NCBI RefSeq assembly: GCF_927798175.1
Contig: NZ_CAKMMP010000007.1
Span: forward strand, 186,001-250,000
DNA length: 64,000 nt
Direction of reading: 5' to 3'
Source: Paenibacillus sp. JJ-223
Lineage (GTDB): Bacteria > Bacillota > Bacilli > Paenibacillales > Paenibacillaceae
The position numbers and the translations under genes are program-made. Each line of letters opens with the position of its first letter. The first letter of the stretch is position 1. The notes under the pieces were generated by a model, which worked only from the letters and a program-made list of their open reading frames with translations, ran no database searches and was not told the origin of the DNA. Shown one piece after another: positions 8,039 through 17,475 of the stretch.

Positions 8039-9238
8039 CTACGTATCCGTGCGGACATCGTCCCAATCTTGATCCATGTAACAAATCAACCAGTTTAGCG
8101 CCCGGTGACGTTCATAGGCCACCCCGCCAATCAAGCCAGCGGGAGGCTCCTGCCCCTTGATGCGGCTATCCACGCATACCCAGTTATAACGATAAATAAG
8201 ATCCGCCTCGTCCATGATTTCGCTTTTGCCGCGCATCGTGGCATCGGCAACAAATGCGGCAAAATCCTCCTTCCGCTGCAAATGGCCTACCGCCTGGCTG
8301 ACATTGCAGATTTCTGTCGGCGCACCCAACTGGTCGATGTACCCCAGCGCCCACAGCATCACCGCATACGCTTCGTATCCCCAGGAATACGCAATAACGT
8401 CCTGATGTTCGGCACCAAACTGGTGCACGAAATCCCGTTCTGCCGGAGAAAAGAAACGTTCCGCCCCGTACTTGTCGATCACTTCCTGCACCAGCGCTGC
8501 CGTGTCTTCGGCACTCTCGCCGGCCCCGAGGCACTCGCCCTTCAGCGCTGCAATGCAGAGCGCCACCGCCCGGGCGGCGACTTCCTCTTTGCTGCGAATC
8601 GTCGTATGCTCTTCCCCCGCTCGTACAGGCAGATTCGCGTTATAGGGAATGCCCTGCTCGGCCAATATCCGTTCCGATCTCGCCTTCCTTTTCTTTCCGG
8701 ACTCGGTCTCTTGCAAATCGGCATGCAAATAGCTGGTATGTGCCGTCACCGTGTAATCCTCGACTTCGGAACGGCCAGCCATGTCAAGCAATAATTGCCC
8801 CTGGGCATTCAGCAGCGAACCTCCTCCCCAGAAAATGACCGCATCCAGCGCGGATGCAAGCTGCAGCAGTTCCCCATAGAACGTTTCGTCGATGTCTTCA
8901 TCCGTTTCGATGCCGATCACCATGTTCAGCGTGGAGCATTTGATCAGCACTTTTTCCTGGACCAAGGGCCTCTCGGCCTCGATCTGCCCAAAGAAATTCA
9001 TCATGCCCTGAATCATCGGACCGAATTCCTCGGGATGTGTCTGGCTGGTCATGATGTTGAATCCTTTGCTTTTTTTGCTGAACCATTTCTTGCGGGTCAC
9101 CCGAATGTGAGTTTTGTCCGGCTTTTGTTCGATCGTATCTTCCGGATAAAGGGACGCGATCAATCCATGTAGCTCGTCCAGATCAAAACGGGAGCTGTAC
9201 AATGCGCAATTTTTCAAACCGTTCACCATCTTTCTCAT
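8039..9238 (-). CDS. DUF4272 domain-containing protein
   Basis: A 399-residue cytoplasmic protein of unknown function. From about residue 185 the sequence (RSERILAEQGIPYNANLP, later a WALGYID-LGAPTEICN stretch) matches what I know of the DUF4272 family. The N-terminal half, with WFSKKSKGFNIM and IFWGGGSLLNAQGQLL, belongs to the longer versions of that family. The gene starts 24 bases after the rtcB stop and is probably co-transcribed with it. No strong Shine-Dalgarno is visible at this ATG; an in-frame ATG or GTG three to four codons later is possible. Confidence 0.85.
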   Translation of the reverse strand: MRKMVNGLKNCALYSSRFDLDELHGLIASLYPEDTIEQKPDKTHIRVTRKKWFSKKSKGFNIMTSQTHPEEFGPMIQGMMNFFGQIEAERPLVQEKVLIKCSTLNMVIGIETDEDIDETFYGELLQLASALDAVIFWGGGSLLNAQGQLLLDMAGRSEVEDYTVTAHTSYLHADLQETESGKKRKARSERILAEQGIPYNANLPVRAGEEHTTIRSKEEVAARAVALCIAALKGECLGAGESAEDTAALVQEVIDKYGAERFFSPAERDFVHQFGAEHQDVIAYSWGYEAYAVMLWALGYIDQLGAPTEICNVSQAVGHLQRKEDFAAFVADATMRGKSEIMDEADLIYRYNWVCVDSRIKGQEPPAGLIGGVAYERHRALNWLICYMDQDWDDVRTDT

Positions 9239-9262
9239 GTTGTGACGCGTTGGATCTATCGG

Positions 9263-10483
9263 TTAATCCTTGTAAGGGTCGAATTCGTTGCTGCCTGCCA
9301 TCGCCACGCCAACCGGGCGCAGGACATGATTGATTTTTAGCGTATTGGCATGGGCGTTCAATACGTCCTGCAGCTTTTTGTACACAAACGGACTCTCGTC
9401 CGTGCCAGCACCGCGCAGTTCGACGCCATACGCCCGAATGGCCTCATGCATTTGCTGTTCGCTGATCTCGCCACCCATGCGTTTGCGCAGCTTGTAGTTC
9501 ATTTTGCCCGCAGCCTGCGTGCGGCTCATTATGCGGCCGGCTCCATGCACCGTGCTGCGGAACGAAGCCTCGTTCTCCTCGCTGTCCATGCCTTCCACGA
9601 TGACCGAAATATCGCCCATGCTGCCGCCGACAAAACCAAGCTGCCCGGGGGCAAGCGGCGTCGCTCCTTTACGGACAACGACAACCTCTTCACCCATGTG
9701 CCGCTCTTTCCACGCAAAATTGTGATGGTTATGCACGGCATATTCCACGTTAGCCCCAAGAATGCGTACCGTCTGATCGATGACGTAATCACGCCCGGCA
9801 TACGCATATCGGCCCGCCAGCGTCATCGCATCCCAATACATATGCCCCAACTCACTGTTCAGATCGAGGAGCGTAGGCGGCTGATCCATGGATTCCCCTG
9901 GTGCCTTGCCGCCGAATTCCCGTCCTGCCGCAAGATTGAGGAAACCGCTCGCCACCTTGTGCCCGAAGCCGCGGCTGCCGAAATGGTTGGCCACCCATAC
10001 CTTGCCCGTCGCTTCTTCCACGAACAGATCGACAAAATGATTGCCGCTCCCTACCGTTCCGAGCTGGTTGCGCGCCAGGACTTTCAGCTTCTGCTGCAGC
10101 CCCGGCTCAATGCTGTCGAACAGCTTCCAGCTTGCATCGTCGAACAGCTCATGATCGACAGGCGTCGGGTTGTTTCGACCCACCCCGAACGAAATCTCCG
10201 CCTGGACCTGGTCCATGATGCCGGAAATCCGGTCACGGATATCGCTCCACAACAGGTTGGTGCGAATCGCTTTGTTGCCGCAGGCAATGTCGTATCCGAC
10301 GCCGGAAGGGCTAATCATGCCGCGGTATGCCACCACGCCGCCAATGGGCTGCGAGTATCCTTTATGATGGTCGGCCATCAGGGCCACGCCCAGCACGTCA
10401 CCATGCAGGGAACAGGTCACGGCCTGGCTGACTGCGTTCTCCAGCGGTTCCCCCCATACTTTGATGTTATCGATGATACGCAT
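9263..10483 (-). CDS. rtcB: RtcB-family RNA-splicing ligase
   Basis: Joins RNA 2',3'-cyclic phosphate or 3'-phosphate ends to 5'-OH ends using GTP and manganese. The 406-residue protein has the family signatures in order: DHHKGY, GVGYDIACG (metal-binding Cys), GTVGSGNHF, HFGSRGFGHKV, VHNHHNFA, RKGATPL, GSMGD and STVHGAGRIMSR, with the His expected to become guanylylated, then RGAGTDESP near the C-terminus. The length fits the short bacterial RtcB branch. AAGGAGG precedes the ATG. No archease gene is adjacent; the downstream partner is the DUF4272 gene. Confidence 0.95.
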   Translation of the reverse strand: MRIIDNIKVWGEPLENAVSQAVTCSLHGDVLGVALMADHHKGYSQPIGGVVAYRGMISPSGVGYDIACGNKAIRTNLLWSDIRDRISGIMDQVQAEISFGVGRNNPTPVDHELFDDASWKLFDSIEPGLQQKLKVLARNQLGTVGSGNHFVDLFVEEATGKVWVANHFGSRGFGHKVASGFLNLAAGREFGGKAPGESMDQPPTLLDLNSELGHMYWDAMTLAGRYAYAGRDYVIDQTVRILGANVEYAVHNHHNFAWKERHMGEEVVVVRKGATPLAPGQLGFVGGSMGDISVIVEGMDSEENEASFRSTVHGAGRIMSRTQAAGKMNYKLRKRMGGEISEQQMHEAIRAYGVELRGAGTDESPFVYKKLQDVLNAHANTLKINHVLRPVGVAMAGSNEFDPYKD

Positions 10484-10727
10484 CGTAATCTAAGCCTCCT
10501 TCGTTCATCTGCACATTACATAAATACGTACATACGTTCCGTTATCATAACTTCGTTTATTTTACCAAAAAATCACGGTACCTGGAAACTATTAATTCCT
10601 TCAGGTATAGAGTTGGGTTATACTTAAATTCTTCTTATTTTAAAAAACTCACATTTTTCCATCATATTGTGATTTTAATCAACGATTAGAAACTTTAAGT
10701 AGAATAAATTAGACTTGTTATCTGTTT

Positions 10728-10928
10728 TTGAACGAGAATACAGCAAGTTGCAGTGAAATAGCTGCTTTGGCTTTAAAACTCAATCTTTCCAATGTAAGGC
10801 TCATAGGGAGTTTTTTCGGAGTCTTCGGAGTGGAAGCATTGCAGGATTTTATTTTAAAAGACAAAAAAGAAGACGTTATGCTGGTAAGCAATGATGACTA
10901 CTTTAACAACATATTTCGTTTCATTTGA
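10728..10928 (+). CDS. Possible small protein (66 aa), first of a two-gene cassette
   Basis: Open frame from a TTG without a clear ribosome site; the frame is closed by a stop at 10710-10712. The product has an amphipathic N-terminal stretch, a short hydrophobic run (VRLIGSFFGVFGVEA) and a charged C-terminus. Its stop lies directly against the AGGAGGT of the next small gene, which suggests a transcriptional unit. I recognise no family. It could also be the tail of a decayed gene. Confidence 0.35.
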   Translation: MNENTASCSEIAALALKLNLSNVRLIGSFFGVFGVEALQDFILKDKKEDVMLVSNDDYFNNIFRFI

Positions 10929-10940
10929 GGAGGTAACCGA

Positions 10941-11117
10941 TTGACTACTGCTATGAGTGGTGTTCTATGGCTCCTAGGGGCATACGTTATCATCGTTTTG
11001 ACTGCAATGCTGATCGGGGTTAAAAAAAAGCAGTTGCGTTCCGAATTGAAGAAAACTGTCTTTATCATTGGAATTATATTTCTAATCATTGCATTTTTTA
11101 TTTTTGTAGTTATGTAA
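10941..11117 (+). CDS. Small two-helix membrane protein (58 aa)
   Basis: A TTG start at 10941 is preceded by GAGGAGGT at 10927-10934 with six-base spacing, an excellent site. The 58-residue product has two hydrophobic helices (about residues 7-27 and 39-57) joined by a basic loop GVKKKQLRSELKK, so it should be a membrane hairpin with the loop in the cytoplasm. It follows the 66-residue frame at 10728 by 12 bases. Function unknown; size and topology resemble small regulatory or toxin-like membrane peptides, but nothing proves either. Confidence 0.6.
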   Translation: MTTAMSGVLWLLGAYVIIVLTAMLIGVKKKQLRSELKKTVFIIGIIFLIIAFFIFVVM

Positions 11118-11140
11118 GGCCTTATGATACAGTTCAGATA

Positions 11141-11178
11141 ACAGCCGCCATCCTTTAAGAAATTTCGATGACGGCTGT
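11141..11178. terminator. Hairpin between convergent genes
   Basis: ACAGCCG at 11141-11147 pairs with CGGCTGT at 11172-11178, with CAT/ATG pairing inside. It separates the small membrane-protein gene (+) from the convergent GNAT gene (-). No long T-run follows on either strand, so the stop would be weak or Rho-assisted. Confidence 0.4.
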
Positions 11179-11202
11179 CTATCTATCTGCACCAAAGCGA
11201 AA

Positions 11203-11637
11203 TCAGAGATGCTTCCGGTACCCCTGCACCTTCTCGTCACCGAAGCCCAGCTTCTCGTAAAACCGATGCGCTTCCTTCCGCTGGTCGCCGGACACCAGGA
11301 TCATATAACCGCAATTCCGCTCCTTCGCGATCCGCTCAATCTCGGCCATCAGCTTCTGTCCAACCCCCTGCTTGCGCACATGCTGCGACACGATCACATT
11401 CTCGATGACCATAAACGGCCTGCATTCCCCCACAAGGTCCATGCATTCGATGCCCATCACCGATCCGGCCAGCTTGCCTTCATGGAATGCGCCGAGCAAA
11501 TAATACTGCTCATTCTCCGCGATGAAACGAAACATACGCTCCATCTGATCTACATTGGCAGGCATACCTATCAATTCATCATATAACTGACTGAGCGCAG
11601 GCAAATCCTGCTGTTCAATTTTTCGTATGGTAACCAT
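11203..11637 (-). CDS. GNAT-family N-acetyltransferase
   Basis: A 144-residue single-domain acetyl-CoA-dependent transferase. The pantetheine-binding motif A is clear (IVSQHVRKQGVGQKLMAEIE), preceded by the FMVIENV strand and followed by YMILVSGDQRKEAHRFYEKLGF, the typical C-terminal end of a GNAT fold. GGGGAG stands eight bases before the ATG. It lies about 40 bases past another GNAT gene on the same strand and may be co-transcribed. Acceptor substrate unknown. Confidence 0.92.
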   Translation of the reverse strand: MVTIRKIEQQDLPALSQLYDELIGMPANVDQMERMFRFIAENEQYYLLGAFHEGKLAGSVMGIECMDLVGECRPFMVIENVIVSQHVRKQGVGQKLMAEIERIAKERNCGYMILVSGDQRKEAHRFYEKLGFGDEKVQGYRKHL

Positions 11638-11679
11638 CCGGCATGCTCCCCTTCGATTATGTCGTTTACTGTTGCGGTG

Positions 11680-12180
11680 TCAGCCGCTCTTCGAAATCTG
11701 TAGATTGGAAAATTGCTGAATCGGCCCTTCCCAGCCCTCTTCCCGAATTTCATCATACGTTCCACAGGTATAACCGGCAATAACTTTGCGCCAAAAATGC
11801 TGGGCAGGCACGTTTTCTTCCATTTCGGCGACTTTCCACGTACCCTTGAAACGATTGAATAGTTGAACGGCTGCTTGCGCGCCCACGCCCTGCTTTCGAT
11901 ACTTCCGCATCACGAAAAACTCGGCCATTTCGTATACGCTCTCTTCCCCTGCTTGCTGCAGTTCGCGAATGAGCGCAAATCCGGCCAGCTTGTCATCTAC
12001 CCTGAACAAGAACGGATGTCGCCCCGGTTCTGTCCAATAATGATCCAGATACATATATTCATACAATCCGTTTTCATTGACGTCCTCCGGGTCGTATTCG
12101 CTGAAATCATACTTGTAGAGCTCCAACAGATTGCGCAGCGTTGATTTGTGTTGAAGTTCAGCTTGTTGAATGGTCAACAT
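11680..12180 (-). CDS. GNAT-family N-acetyltransferase
   Basis: A 166-residue acetyltransferase. I use the ATG at 12180 (MLTIQQAEL) because GGGGAAG stands just upstream; the longer frame to 12246 would add 22 residues without a ribosome site. Visible GNAT elements are VYEMAEFFVMRKYRKQGVGA (motif A, with the acetyl-CoA Q-x-x-G-x-G/A loop) and a NVPAQHFWRKVI segment. The wording resembles YjdJ-like GNATs of Bacillales. Substrate unknown. Confidence 0.9.
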   Translation of the reverse strand: MLTIQQAELQHKSTLRNLLELYKYDFSEYDPEDVNENGLYEYMYLDHYWTEPGRHPFLFRVDDKLAGFALIRELQQAGEESVYEMAEFFVMRKYRKQGVGAQAAVQLFNRFKGTWKVAEMEENVPAQHFWRKVIAGYTCGTYDEIREEGWEGPIQQFSNLQISKSG

Positions 12181-12266
12181 GGTTCTTCCCCACCTTGCTT
12201 TCGATTTATCTTCTTCTTGCCAGCAGTTTGAAATTCGTAAAGACATAATTTATGCCAGACTATTTT

Positions 12267-13199
12267 TTAAATACCGCCCTTTTTTGCACCCTTTTTTTGC
12301 TCCAAATGCAACCATGCCGCTATAACATTTATGTCATCGAAACTGCACTGCCCCATCCCCAAAAATGGTGTCATCACAGCTAATTGCAAGTGGCCATCCA
12401 CTCTGGTTCTTCGACCGATCATAAACATTTTTGGTTTGTTGCCGGGCTGTAAATCTAAGCCTGAAGGGATCGTCCCAGTGCTATACTCATGAAATTCAAA
12501 ACCTAAGTCCTCATAGTGCTTAAGAAGTTTGAATTGTCCCCGGTCTTTCCCAACATAAATAATGCTTATATTCATCGGATAATGATCATAGAGATTTCTT
12601 ATCAACTGTTTTCTATTGGTTGCATGGTTATCATAGTAATTATAATACTCTCTGCTGTTTTCGAATTTTCCTGAAACGACATAAGGGAAATCCGTTTTGC
12701 TTTTCTTCGGAAGCGGATACCAGTCAAACATTGCTGTTTCCCCGTCCCTTTTATGTAAGGGATACGTGCTATAGTCATCATTTTTTGTGAAATATTTTAG
12801 TACTGAAAAATCAAGGTTTGCCTCAAGCAGAGCTGCTAAGCGAATTTGCATACGCATCGTTTGGTCGATTTTTCTATCCAGTTCCCAGCTTTCCGGCCTG
12901 CCTCTTTTTTTCAAACTACCATTTATAGCTGTAAGAAGTGCGGGAGCGGAATGTGTATCTGTAACATACCAACCCCCTTCATATCCATGCTTCTCGTCTA
13001 CGTAATGAACAAATTCATGATGTTGAGAGAGGAAATCTAATCTTCCTTCTAAATTTTCGTCATAATTAAAACGCCATAATCCCTCCTCCATACCGACAAA
13101 AACATATTTTGCATCTCTCAAATTCCCATATTGCATAAACGTTTCAAACTGATGAAATTCATCTTCACTCAAAATATATTTGCCGTTTATTACTTGCAT
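12267..13199 (-). CDS. Hypothetical protein, AT-rich; distant uracil-DNA-glycosylase-like features
   Basis: A 310-residue protein from the ATG at 13199, which has GGAGGT six bases upstream (the frame extends to 13235 without support). I do not recognise the family with certainty. A strand-loop KYVFVGMEEG near the N-terminus, FDWYPLPKK in the middle and a NISIIYVGK strand later are arranged loosely like the motifs of uracil-DNA glycosylase-fold proteins, but the catalytic residues are not convincing. The gene and its flank are visibly more AT-rich than neighbours, suggesting recent acquisition. Confidence 0.7.
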   Translation of the reverse strand: MQVINGKYILSEDEFHQFETFMQYGNLRDAKYVFVGMEEGLWRFNYDENLEGRLDFLSQHHEFVHYVDEKHGYEGGWYVTDTHSAPALLTAINGSLKKRGRPESWELDRKIDQTMRMQIRLAALLEANLDFSVLKYFTKNDDYSTYPLHKRDGETAMFDWYPLPKKSKTDFPYVVSGKFENSREYYNYYDNHATNRKQLIRNLYDHYPMNISIIYVGKDRGQFKLLKHYEDLGFEFHEYSTGTIPSGLDLQPGNKPKMFMIGRRTRVDGHLQLAVMTPFLGMGQCSFDDINVIAAWLHLEQKKGAKKGGI

Positions 13200-13692
13200 C
13201 GTAGAACCTCCATGGATTTTTTGCTTTTCTTTCATAGAATCGTACCAGTCTGAAGTTAATTGCAGTTGTCAGTCCATACGCTAAGCAATGCAACTTTGTT
13301 CAACATATTCAAATATACCGTTATGTATCACACCCTAGACAAAATTCCTATTTTCATAATAGCAATTTATTCATGATATAAAAAGAATTTTTGGCTTTCT
13401 CAGCCTGTTCATTTCCCAACTTAAAACGATATAAACCGCACTAATCAATCACACAAGGCCACTGCGAACGCGGTCCCCTCTTCCGATCGCTGCTATCCCC
13501 GATTTTTAGAGAGTCCGCACTTCATAGCAATCCATCACACACAAAAACTAGTAGGTGAATTCTCCCTACTAGTTTTTTTATATATTCAACATCGTAAAAT
13601 ACGACTATCTATAGATTTTGGAAATGACGGTATTGCTGCTTGAGGACTCCGGTAGAACATCCCGACTAACTCCGTCTAACTTCCTCCACCAA
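13200..13692. other. AT-rich intergenic region
   Basis: No convincing gene. It holds the upstream region of the AT-rich orphan gene (minus strand, start 13199), a strong bidirectional hairpin at 13543-13577, and about 115 bases up to the end of the Bce-type permease gene. The remainder shows no feature I can name. Confidence 0.6.
13543..13577. terminator. Bidirectional intrinsic terminator
   Basis: Thirteen-base arms (AAAAACTAGTAGG and its complement) with a nine-base loop form a perfect hairpin with T-runs on both strands. On the minus strand it lies about 115 bases past the Bce-type permease stop and would end that operon. Confidence 0.8.
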
Positions 13693-15618
13693 TTACAGCG
13701 ATTCCCTAATGACTCGTTTATAGTACCACACCGATAACAGCCCGAAGACCGAATACAGCAGCGCATAGACAATCATGACAATGACCATTGGCGTAACCAA
13801 CTCGGTGCCGAAGAAAAACCAGCCGGACTTGACCGCAAAATAGCTATGACTTAACCCCACCGCAAGCGGGATGCCAAAGTTGAACATTTGCTTGAAGCGA
13901 ATGCCGCCAAGCAGATTGCCCTGGGTGAACCCGATTTTGCGCAAAATGGTGTAGCTGTCCTTCTCTTCCTCGCCTTCGTTCATCTGCTTGAAATACAGGA
14001 TGCAGCCTGACGTGATCAGGAACGTCAAACCGAGGAAACCGACAATAAACATGATCAACCCCATGGTGGTTCGCTGATTGTTCCGCATTTCGATTTGCGA
14101 GAAGTTCGGCACCTCCAGGTTCTGTGATTGAAAAACGCCATATGCCTCTTCCGTTTTCCCCCGGTCGATAATGCGCACGCCATAATAATCGGTCGGCTCC
14201 CCTTTCTGCAATTTCGGGTCAAGATCCTGCACCAGCTTGGCATAAACGGTCTCGTCGACGACAGCAACAGGCGTACCTTTGGTGTAATAGGTTGGAAGTA
14301 CGCCTTGCTTGGACGTGCCAACCAATTGCTGATCCAGGGCCTGGTGCAGTCCGTGCAGCACGATCGGTCCCTGTTCCTCGATGGATATCAGTTGTCTCAC
14401 CACGTTGCCATACCCCATGAATACAACCTCGCCAGGCTTCACGTCCAGATCGCCGACCATGGCATCGCTAATTACGGAACTGGACAACATTTCTCCGTCG
14501 GAGGAATCATGCATGACCTGACTGGCATCAATTTCGATATATACGGGCTGCCTATGCTGCACCTCAACCTCGATGCCTTTCTCTTTTAACGACGATACGA
14601 ACGATTCCATGACCTCCGCCTGCGCAAAGGAAAAATCCTCCGGTATGCTTTCCCTGGCCTGTGCTTCAGCCGAGTAATACGCAATATAACTCAGTGACAG
14701 CATGCCGATGGCGAGTGCGGACACCGTCGTGATGATCGTAAGCAGCAGCGCATTGGATTTCATGCGAAACATGATGGAGGACAGGGACAACACCTCATTA
14801 ATGGAAAGGTACCCCTGTTTGCTTTTGCGAATCAGATTGAATACAAAGCTTACCGATCCTTTATAGAACAGATATGTTCCCAGAATGACCGAAAACAGAA
14901 TCAGCAGCATCGTGTACATCAACTGCTGCATATCGAGCACTTCCCCGCTGAACATGCGTGCGGACAGCACGTAACCGTAAGCAATCAATCCAATCCCCAA
15001 CAGCCCCATCACAATTTGACCGAAGGACATGCGGCCGATCCGCTGCTCCGCAGTCGACGTAACCTTGAACAAGGAGAGAATGCTCTGCGCACGGATGAAC
15101 GCGTAATTCATCAGCATGATGAGCACATACAGGCCGGCAAACACGGCAACCGTCTGCGCCAAGGCCAACGGCGAAAAATAGAGCTTCGTGATCGCCTCGA
15201 TCTCCAATATTTTGAACAGAATCATAAGCACCAGCTTGGAGCCGATGAATCCGATCAGTACCCCGATCACCATGGCCCCGAAATACAGGATCGCGTTCTC
15301 CGCCGTCAAAATGCGGAAAATTCGGCCTTTCGTCAAGCCAATCAGTTGAAACAGCCCGATCTCCTTGCTGCGCCGCTTGATAAAAATCGTGTTGGCATAC
15401 AGCAGGAAAATGCCGACGATCACGACCAACAGCACCGACGATGCGCCGATGGCGGCAGCTCCTTTTGTCGATTGTTCCACTTCGTCCATGGAGGGATCGT
15501 ACTGCAACGTAGCAAACGAAAAATACAGCGCCACGCTGAAAATCAGCGCAAAAACGTACAGGTAATAATTTTTTAAATTTTTGCGCAAATTCCGGAAAAT
15601 GATCTGATTGAGACTCAC
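13693..15618 (-). CDS. Bce-type ABC transporter permease (BceB-like)
   Basis: A 641-residue membrane permease of the FtsX/BceB class. It starts with a basic cytoplasmic stretch and a first helix ([17 protein letters not shown]). Multiple further helices follow, and one large extracellular domain, roughly residues 310-510, lies between helices seven and eight. The last three helices close the protein. This ten-helix layout with a single large outer domain is diagnostic of Bce-type antimicrobial-peptide transporters, which both sense peptide flux and remove cell-wall-active peptides from their lipid targets (established knowledge). The start overlaps the ATPase stop by four bases (ATGA). Confidence 0.93.
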   Translation of the reverse strand: MSLNQIIFRNLRKNLKNYYLYVFALIFSVALYFSFATLQYDPSMDEVEQSTKGAAAIGASSVLLVVIVGIFLLYANTIFIKRRSKEIGLFQLIGLTKGRIFRILTAENAILYFGAMVIGVLIGFIGSKLVLMILFKILEIEAITKLYFSPLALAQTVAVFAGLYVLIMLMNYAFIRAQSILSLFKVTSTAEQRIGRMSFGQIVMGLLGIGLIAYGYVLSARMFSGEVLDMQQLMYTMLLILFSVILGTYLFYKGSVSFVFNLIRKSKQGYLSINEVLSLSSIMFRMKSNALLLTIITTVSALAIGMLSLSYIAYYSAEAQARESIPEDFSFAQAEVMESFVSSLKEKGIEVEVQHRQPVYIEIDASQVMHDSSDGEMLSSSVISDAMVGDLDVKPGEVVFMGYGNVVRQLISIEEQGPIVLHGLHQALDQQLVGTSKQGVLPTYYTKGTPVAVVDETVYAKLVQDLDPKLQKGEPTDYYGVRIIDRGKTEEAYGVFQSQNLEVPNFSQIEMRNNQRTTMGLIMFIVGFLGLTFLITSGCILYFKQMNEGEEEKDSYTILRKIGFTQGNLLGGIRFKQMFNFGIPLAVGLSHSYFAVKSGWFFFGTELVTPMVIVMIVYALLYSVFGLLSVWYYKRVIRESL

Positions 15619-16370
15619 GGCTGCACACCGCCCAGCACGCCTTGCGTTTGGATAATGCCGTTAAAGAACGCTTGCCGCGACTCATCTCCCTTATGCAGCT
15701 GCGTATAGATCTGCCCGTCGCGGATAAAAATGACTCTGCTGCAATAGCTCGCCGCCAGCGGATCATGCGTCACCATGATAATGGTCGCCTGGCGCGTCCG
15801 ATTCATGTCGCTCAACTTGCCGAGCAGGTCGGAAGCGGACTTGGAGTCGAGCGCCCCCGTCGGTTCGTCCGCGAAAATGATGCTTGGCTGATGAACGAAC
15901 GCCCGCGCGGCCGATGTCCGCTGCTTCTGCCCTCCCGAAATCTCGGACGGGTACTTGTCCTTCAATTCATAGATACCCAGCTCTCGGGCGATCTGCTCGA
16001 ACCTCCGATGGGCTTCCTGTTTAGGCAGATCGGTAATCGAGAGCGGCAGCAGCACGTTTTCCTTGACCGTCAACGTATCCAGCAGATTGTAATCCTGAAA
16101 AATGAATCCCAAATGGCGTTTGCGGAATTCGGCCAGCTGTTTCTCCTTCATGCCTGTAAACTCCTGGCCTTCGATCTCGATGGTGCCCTGGCTGACACGA
16201 TCGATAGAAGAAAGCACGTTCAAGAGCGTGGTCTTCCCCGAGCCGGAAGGTCCCATGATGCCGACGAATTCGCCCTTGCCTACGCCGAGATCGATACCGC
16301 GCAGCACCTCCTGCTTATTCCATTTGTTGCCGTAAACCTTATGAATTCTCTTTGCTTCCAGTATCGACAT
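15615..16370 (-). CDS. Bce-type ABC transporter ATPase (BceA-like)
   Basis: A 251-residue ATPase that energises the BceB-like permease. Start ATG 16370 follows GAGGAG and gives the usual N-terminus [15 protein letters not shown]; the longer frame to 16511 runs through the regulatory palindrome and is rejected. Walker [11 protein letters not shown]-loop IFQDYNLLD, signature [13 protein letters not shown], Walker [13 protein letters not shown] and the H-loop VTHDP are all intact. The signature reads RTSAARA where RVAIARA is usual, a mild deviation. Confidence 0.94.
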   Translation of the reverse strand: MSILEAKRIHKVYGNKWNKQEVLRGIDLGVGKGEFVGIMGPSGSGKTTLLNVLSSIDRVSQGTIEIEGQEFTGMKEKQLAEFRKRHLGFIFQDYNLLDTLTVKENVLLPLSITDLPKQEAHRRFEQIARELGIYELKDKYPSEISGGQKQRTSAARAFVHQPSIIFADEPTGALDSKSASDLLGKLSDMNRTRQATIIMVTHDPLAASYCSRVIFIRDGQIYTQLHKGDESRQAFFNGIIQTQGVLGGVQP

Positions 16371-16454
16371 GTCCCATCCACTCCTCTTAGGTATGCTTCC
16401 ATCATAAAGTGAAATCCGCACACCATCCTGCGTTTCGCCGAACAATATGAAAAA

Positions 16455-16478
16455 GCATGTGACAATGCTGTCACATGC
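16455..16478. promoter_or_regulatory. Perfect palindrome upstream of the Bce-type transporter genes (BceR-box-like; possible terminator)
   Basis: GCATGTGACA (16455-16464) and its exact complement (16469-16478) flank four bases. The core TGACA-N4-TGTCA fits the BceR-family consensus as I recall it (TNACA-N4-TGTAA). It lies about 85 bases before the ATPase start and overlaps the last codons of the kinase. On the minus strand it is followed by TTTTTC, so it could also act as an intrinsic terminator for the kinase message. A TATGAT hexamer sits between it and the ATPase start. Confidence 0.6.
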
Positions 16479-17475
16479 CTGAAAGGTGCGCCATTTCGTT
16501 CTCCCGCGCAAAGGTCAACGTGACCAGGGTGCCTTCCCCAACCACGGATGACACGTCCAGTCGAATGCGAAGCGCCTCGGCGACCTGTCGGCTCAGGTAC
16601 AGCCCCATTCCCGTTGCCGCGCCTTCCATGCGCCCTTGCGCCGACGTGTACCCCTTATCGAAAATACGCGGCAAATCGCGGGCGTCGATCCCTCGCCCCC
16701 GATCCTGAATAGTCAGCACAACATGCCCTTGAACAGCCCTGCTGGCAATGACGACGTCGGAAGACGGGCTGTACTTCACCGCATTGCTGAGCAACTGCCG
16801 CAGGATGAATCCCAGCCATTTCCCGTCGGTGAGTACGTGGGATTCGGCCAACTCCACTTCGAAACCGATGCCTTTGGAGATGCACCATGACCGTATGGCG
16901 CGAATCTCGGCATGGATGATCGGTTCCAGCTCCGTCGGTTCGATAAACAGATCATTATGCATAAACGGAATGCGCTTCTGATGGAGCTGCCGATCCAACA
17001 GCTGATGGATGCGTACCCATTCGTAGGTCATTTGGCCTTTCAGCCTGTCGTCGGGCATCCGCTCAATCATAAGCTGCAGGGCGGTAAGCGGTGTCTTCAC
17101 CTCATGGATCCAGGCCACCATCTCATCCTTTTCCTGTTCCAGCAGCAGCATGTTGGCCGTCGATTCTTTCCGGTATCTCTCCGTCTGGGCAACGACGGCA
17201 TCGTGCACGATCTGCTCATGCGGGCTGCCGGGGGAGCCCAGTTCAGATAGATCATAGGTGTGATCCCATGTTTCCATCCGACGGTAGAACCGGGTCTCCG
17301 CCGGATATCTTGCCCACACGAATACGATGCAGATCACGACATTCAGTACAACGACGTAAAGCAAGGACTGCAGCGGAATGCTTGAATCCACATAGGCTAC
17401 GAACAAGATCACCGCTTGCAATGCGAGCAGCAGCAGCAGCCAGCTTACTCGTTCGCGCAGATAACGCCAAATCAT
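16471..17475 (-). CDS. Bce-type sensor histidine kinase (intramembrane-sensing)
   Basis: A 334-residue kinase with two helices (about 11-29 and 36-54) separated by only a few residues, so it has no extracellular sensor domain. Kinases of this kind read the state of the partner ABC transporter (established knowledge of BceS). The H-box is [13 protein letters not shown] with His124. The ATP-binding domain shows an N-box [10 protein letters not shown], the G1 box DRGRGI and G2 box [12 protein letters not shown] 17475 overlaps the response-regulator stop by four bases; the longer frame to 17619 is not used. Confidence 0.94.
   Translation of the reverse strand: MIWRYLRERVSWLLLLLALQAVILFVAYVDSSIPLQSLLYVVVLNVVICIVFVWARYPAETRFYRRMETWDHTYDLSELGSPGSPHEQIVHDAVVAQTERYRKESTANMLLLEQEKDEMVAWIHEVKTPLTALQLMIERMPDDRLKGQMTYEWVRIHQLLDRQLHQKRIPFMHNDLFIEPTELEPIIHAEIRAIRSWCISKGIGFEVELAESHVLTDGKWLGFILRQLLSNAVKYSPSSDVVIASRAVQGHVVLTIQDRGRGIDARDLPRIFDKGYTSAQGRMEGAATGMGLYLSRQVAEALRIRLDVSSVVGEGTLVTLTFARENEMAHLSGM

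Noticed and set aside
15615..16511. Extended start of the Bce-type ATPase at 16511
   Set aside because: It would run through the palindrome and overlap the kinase gene; the family starts at 16370.
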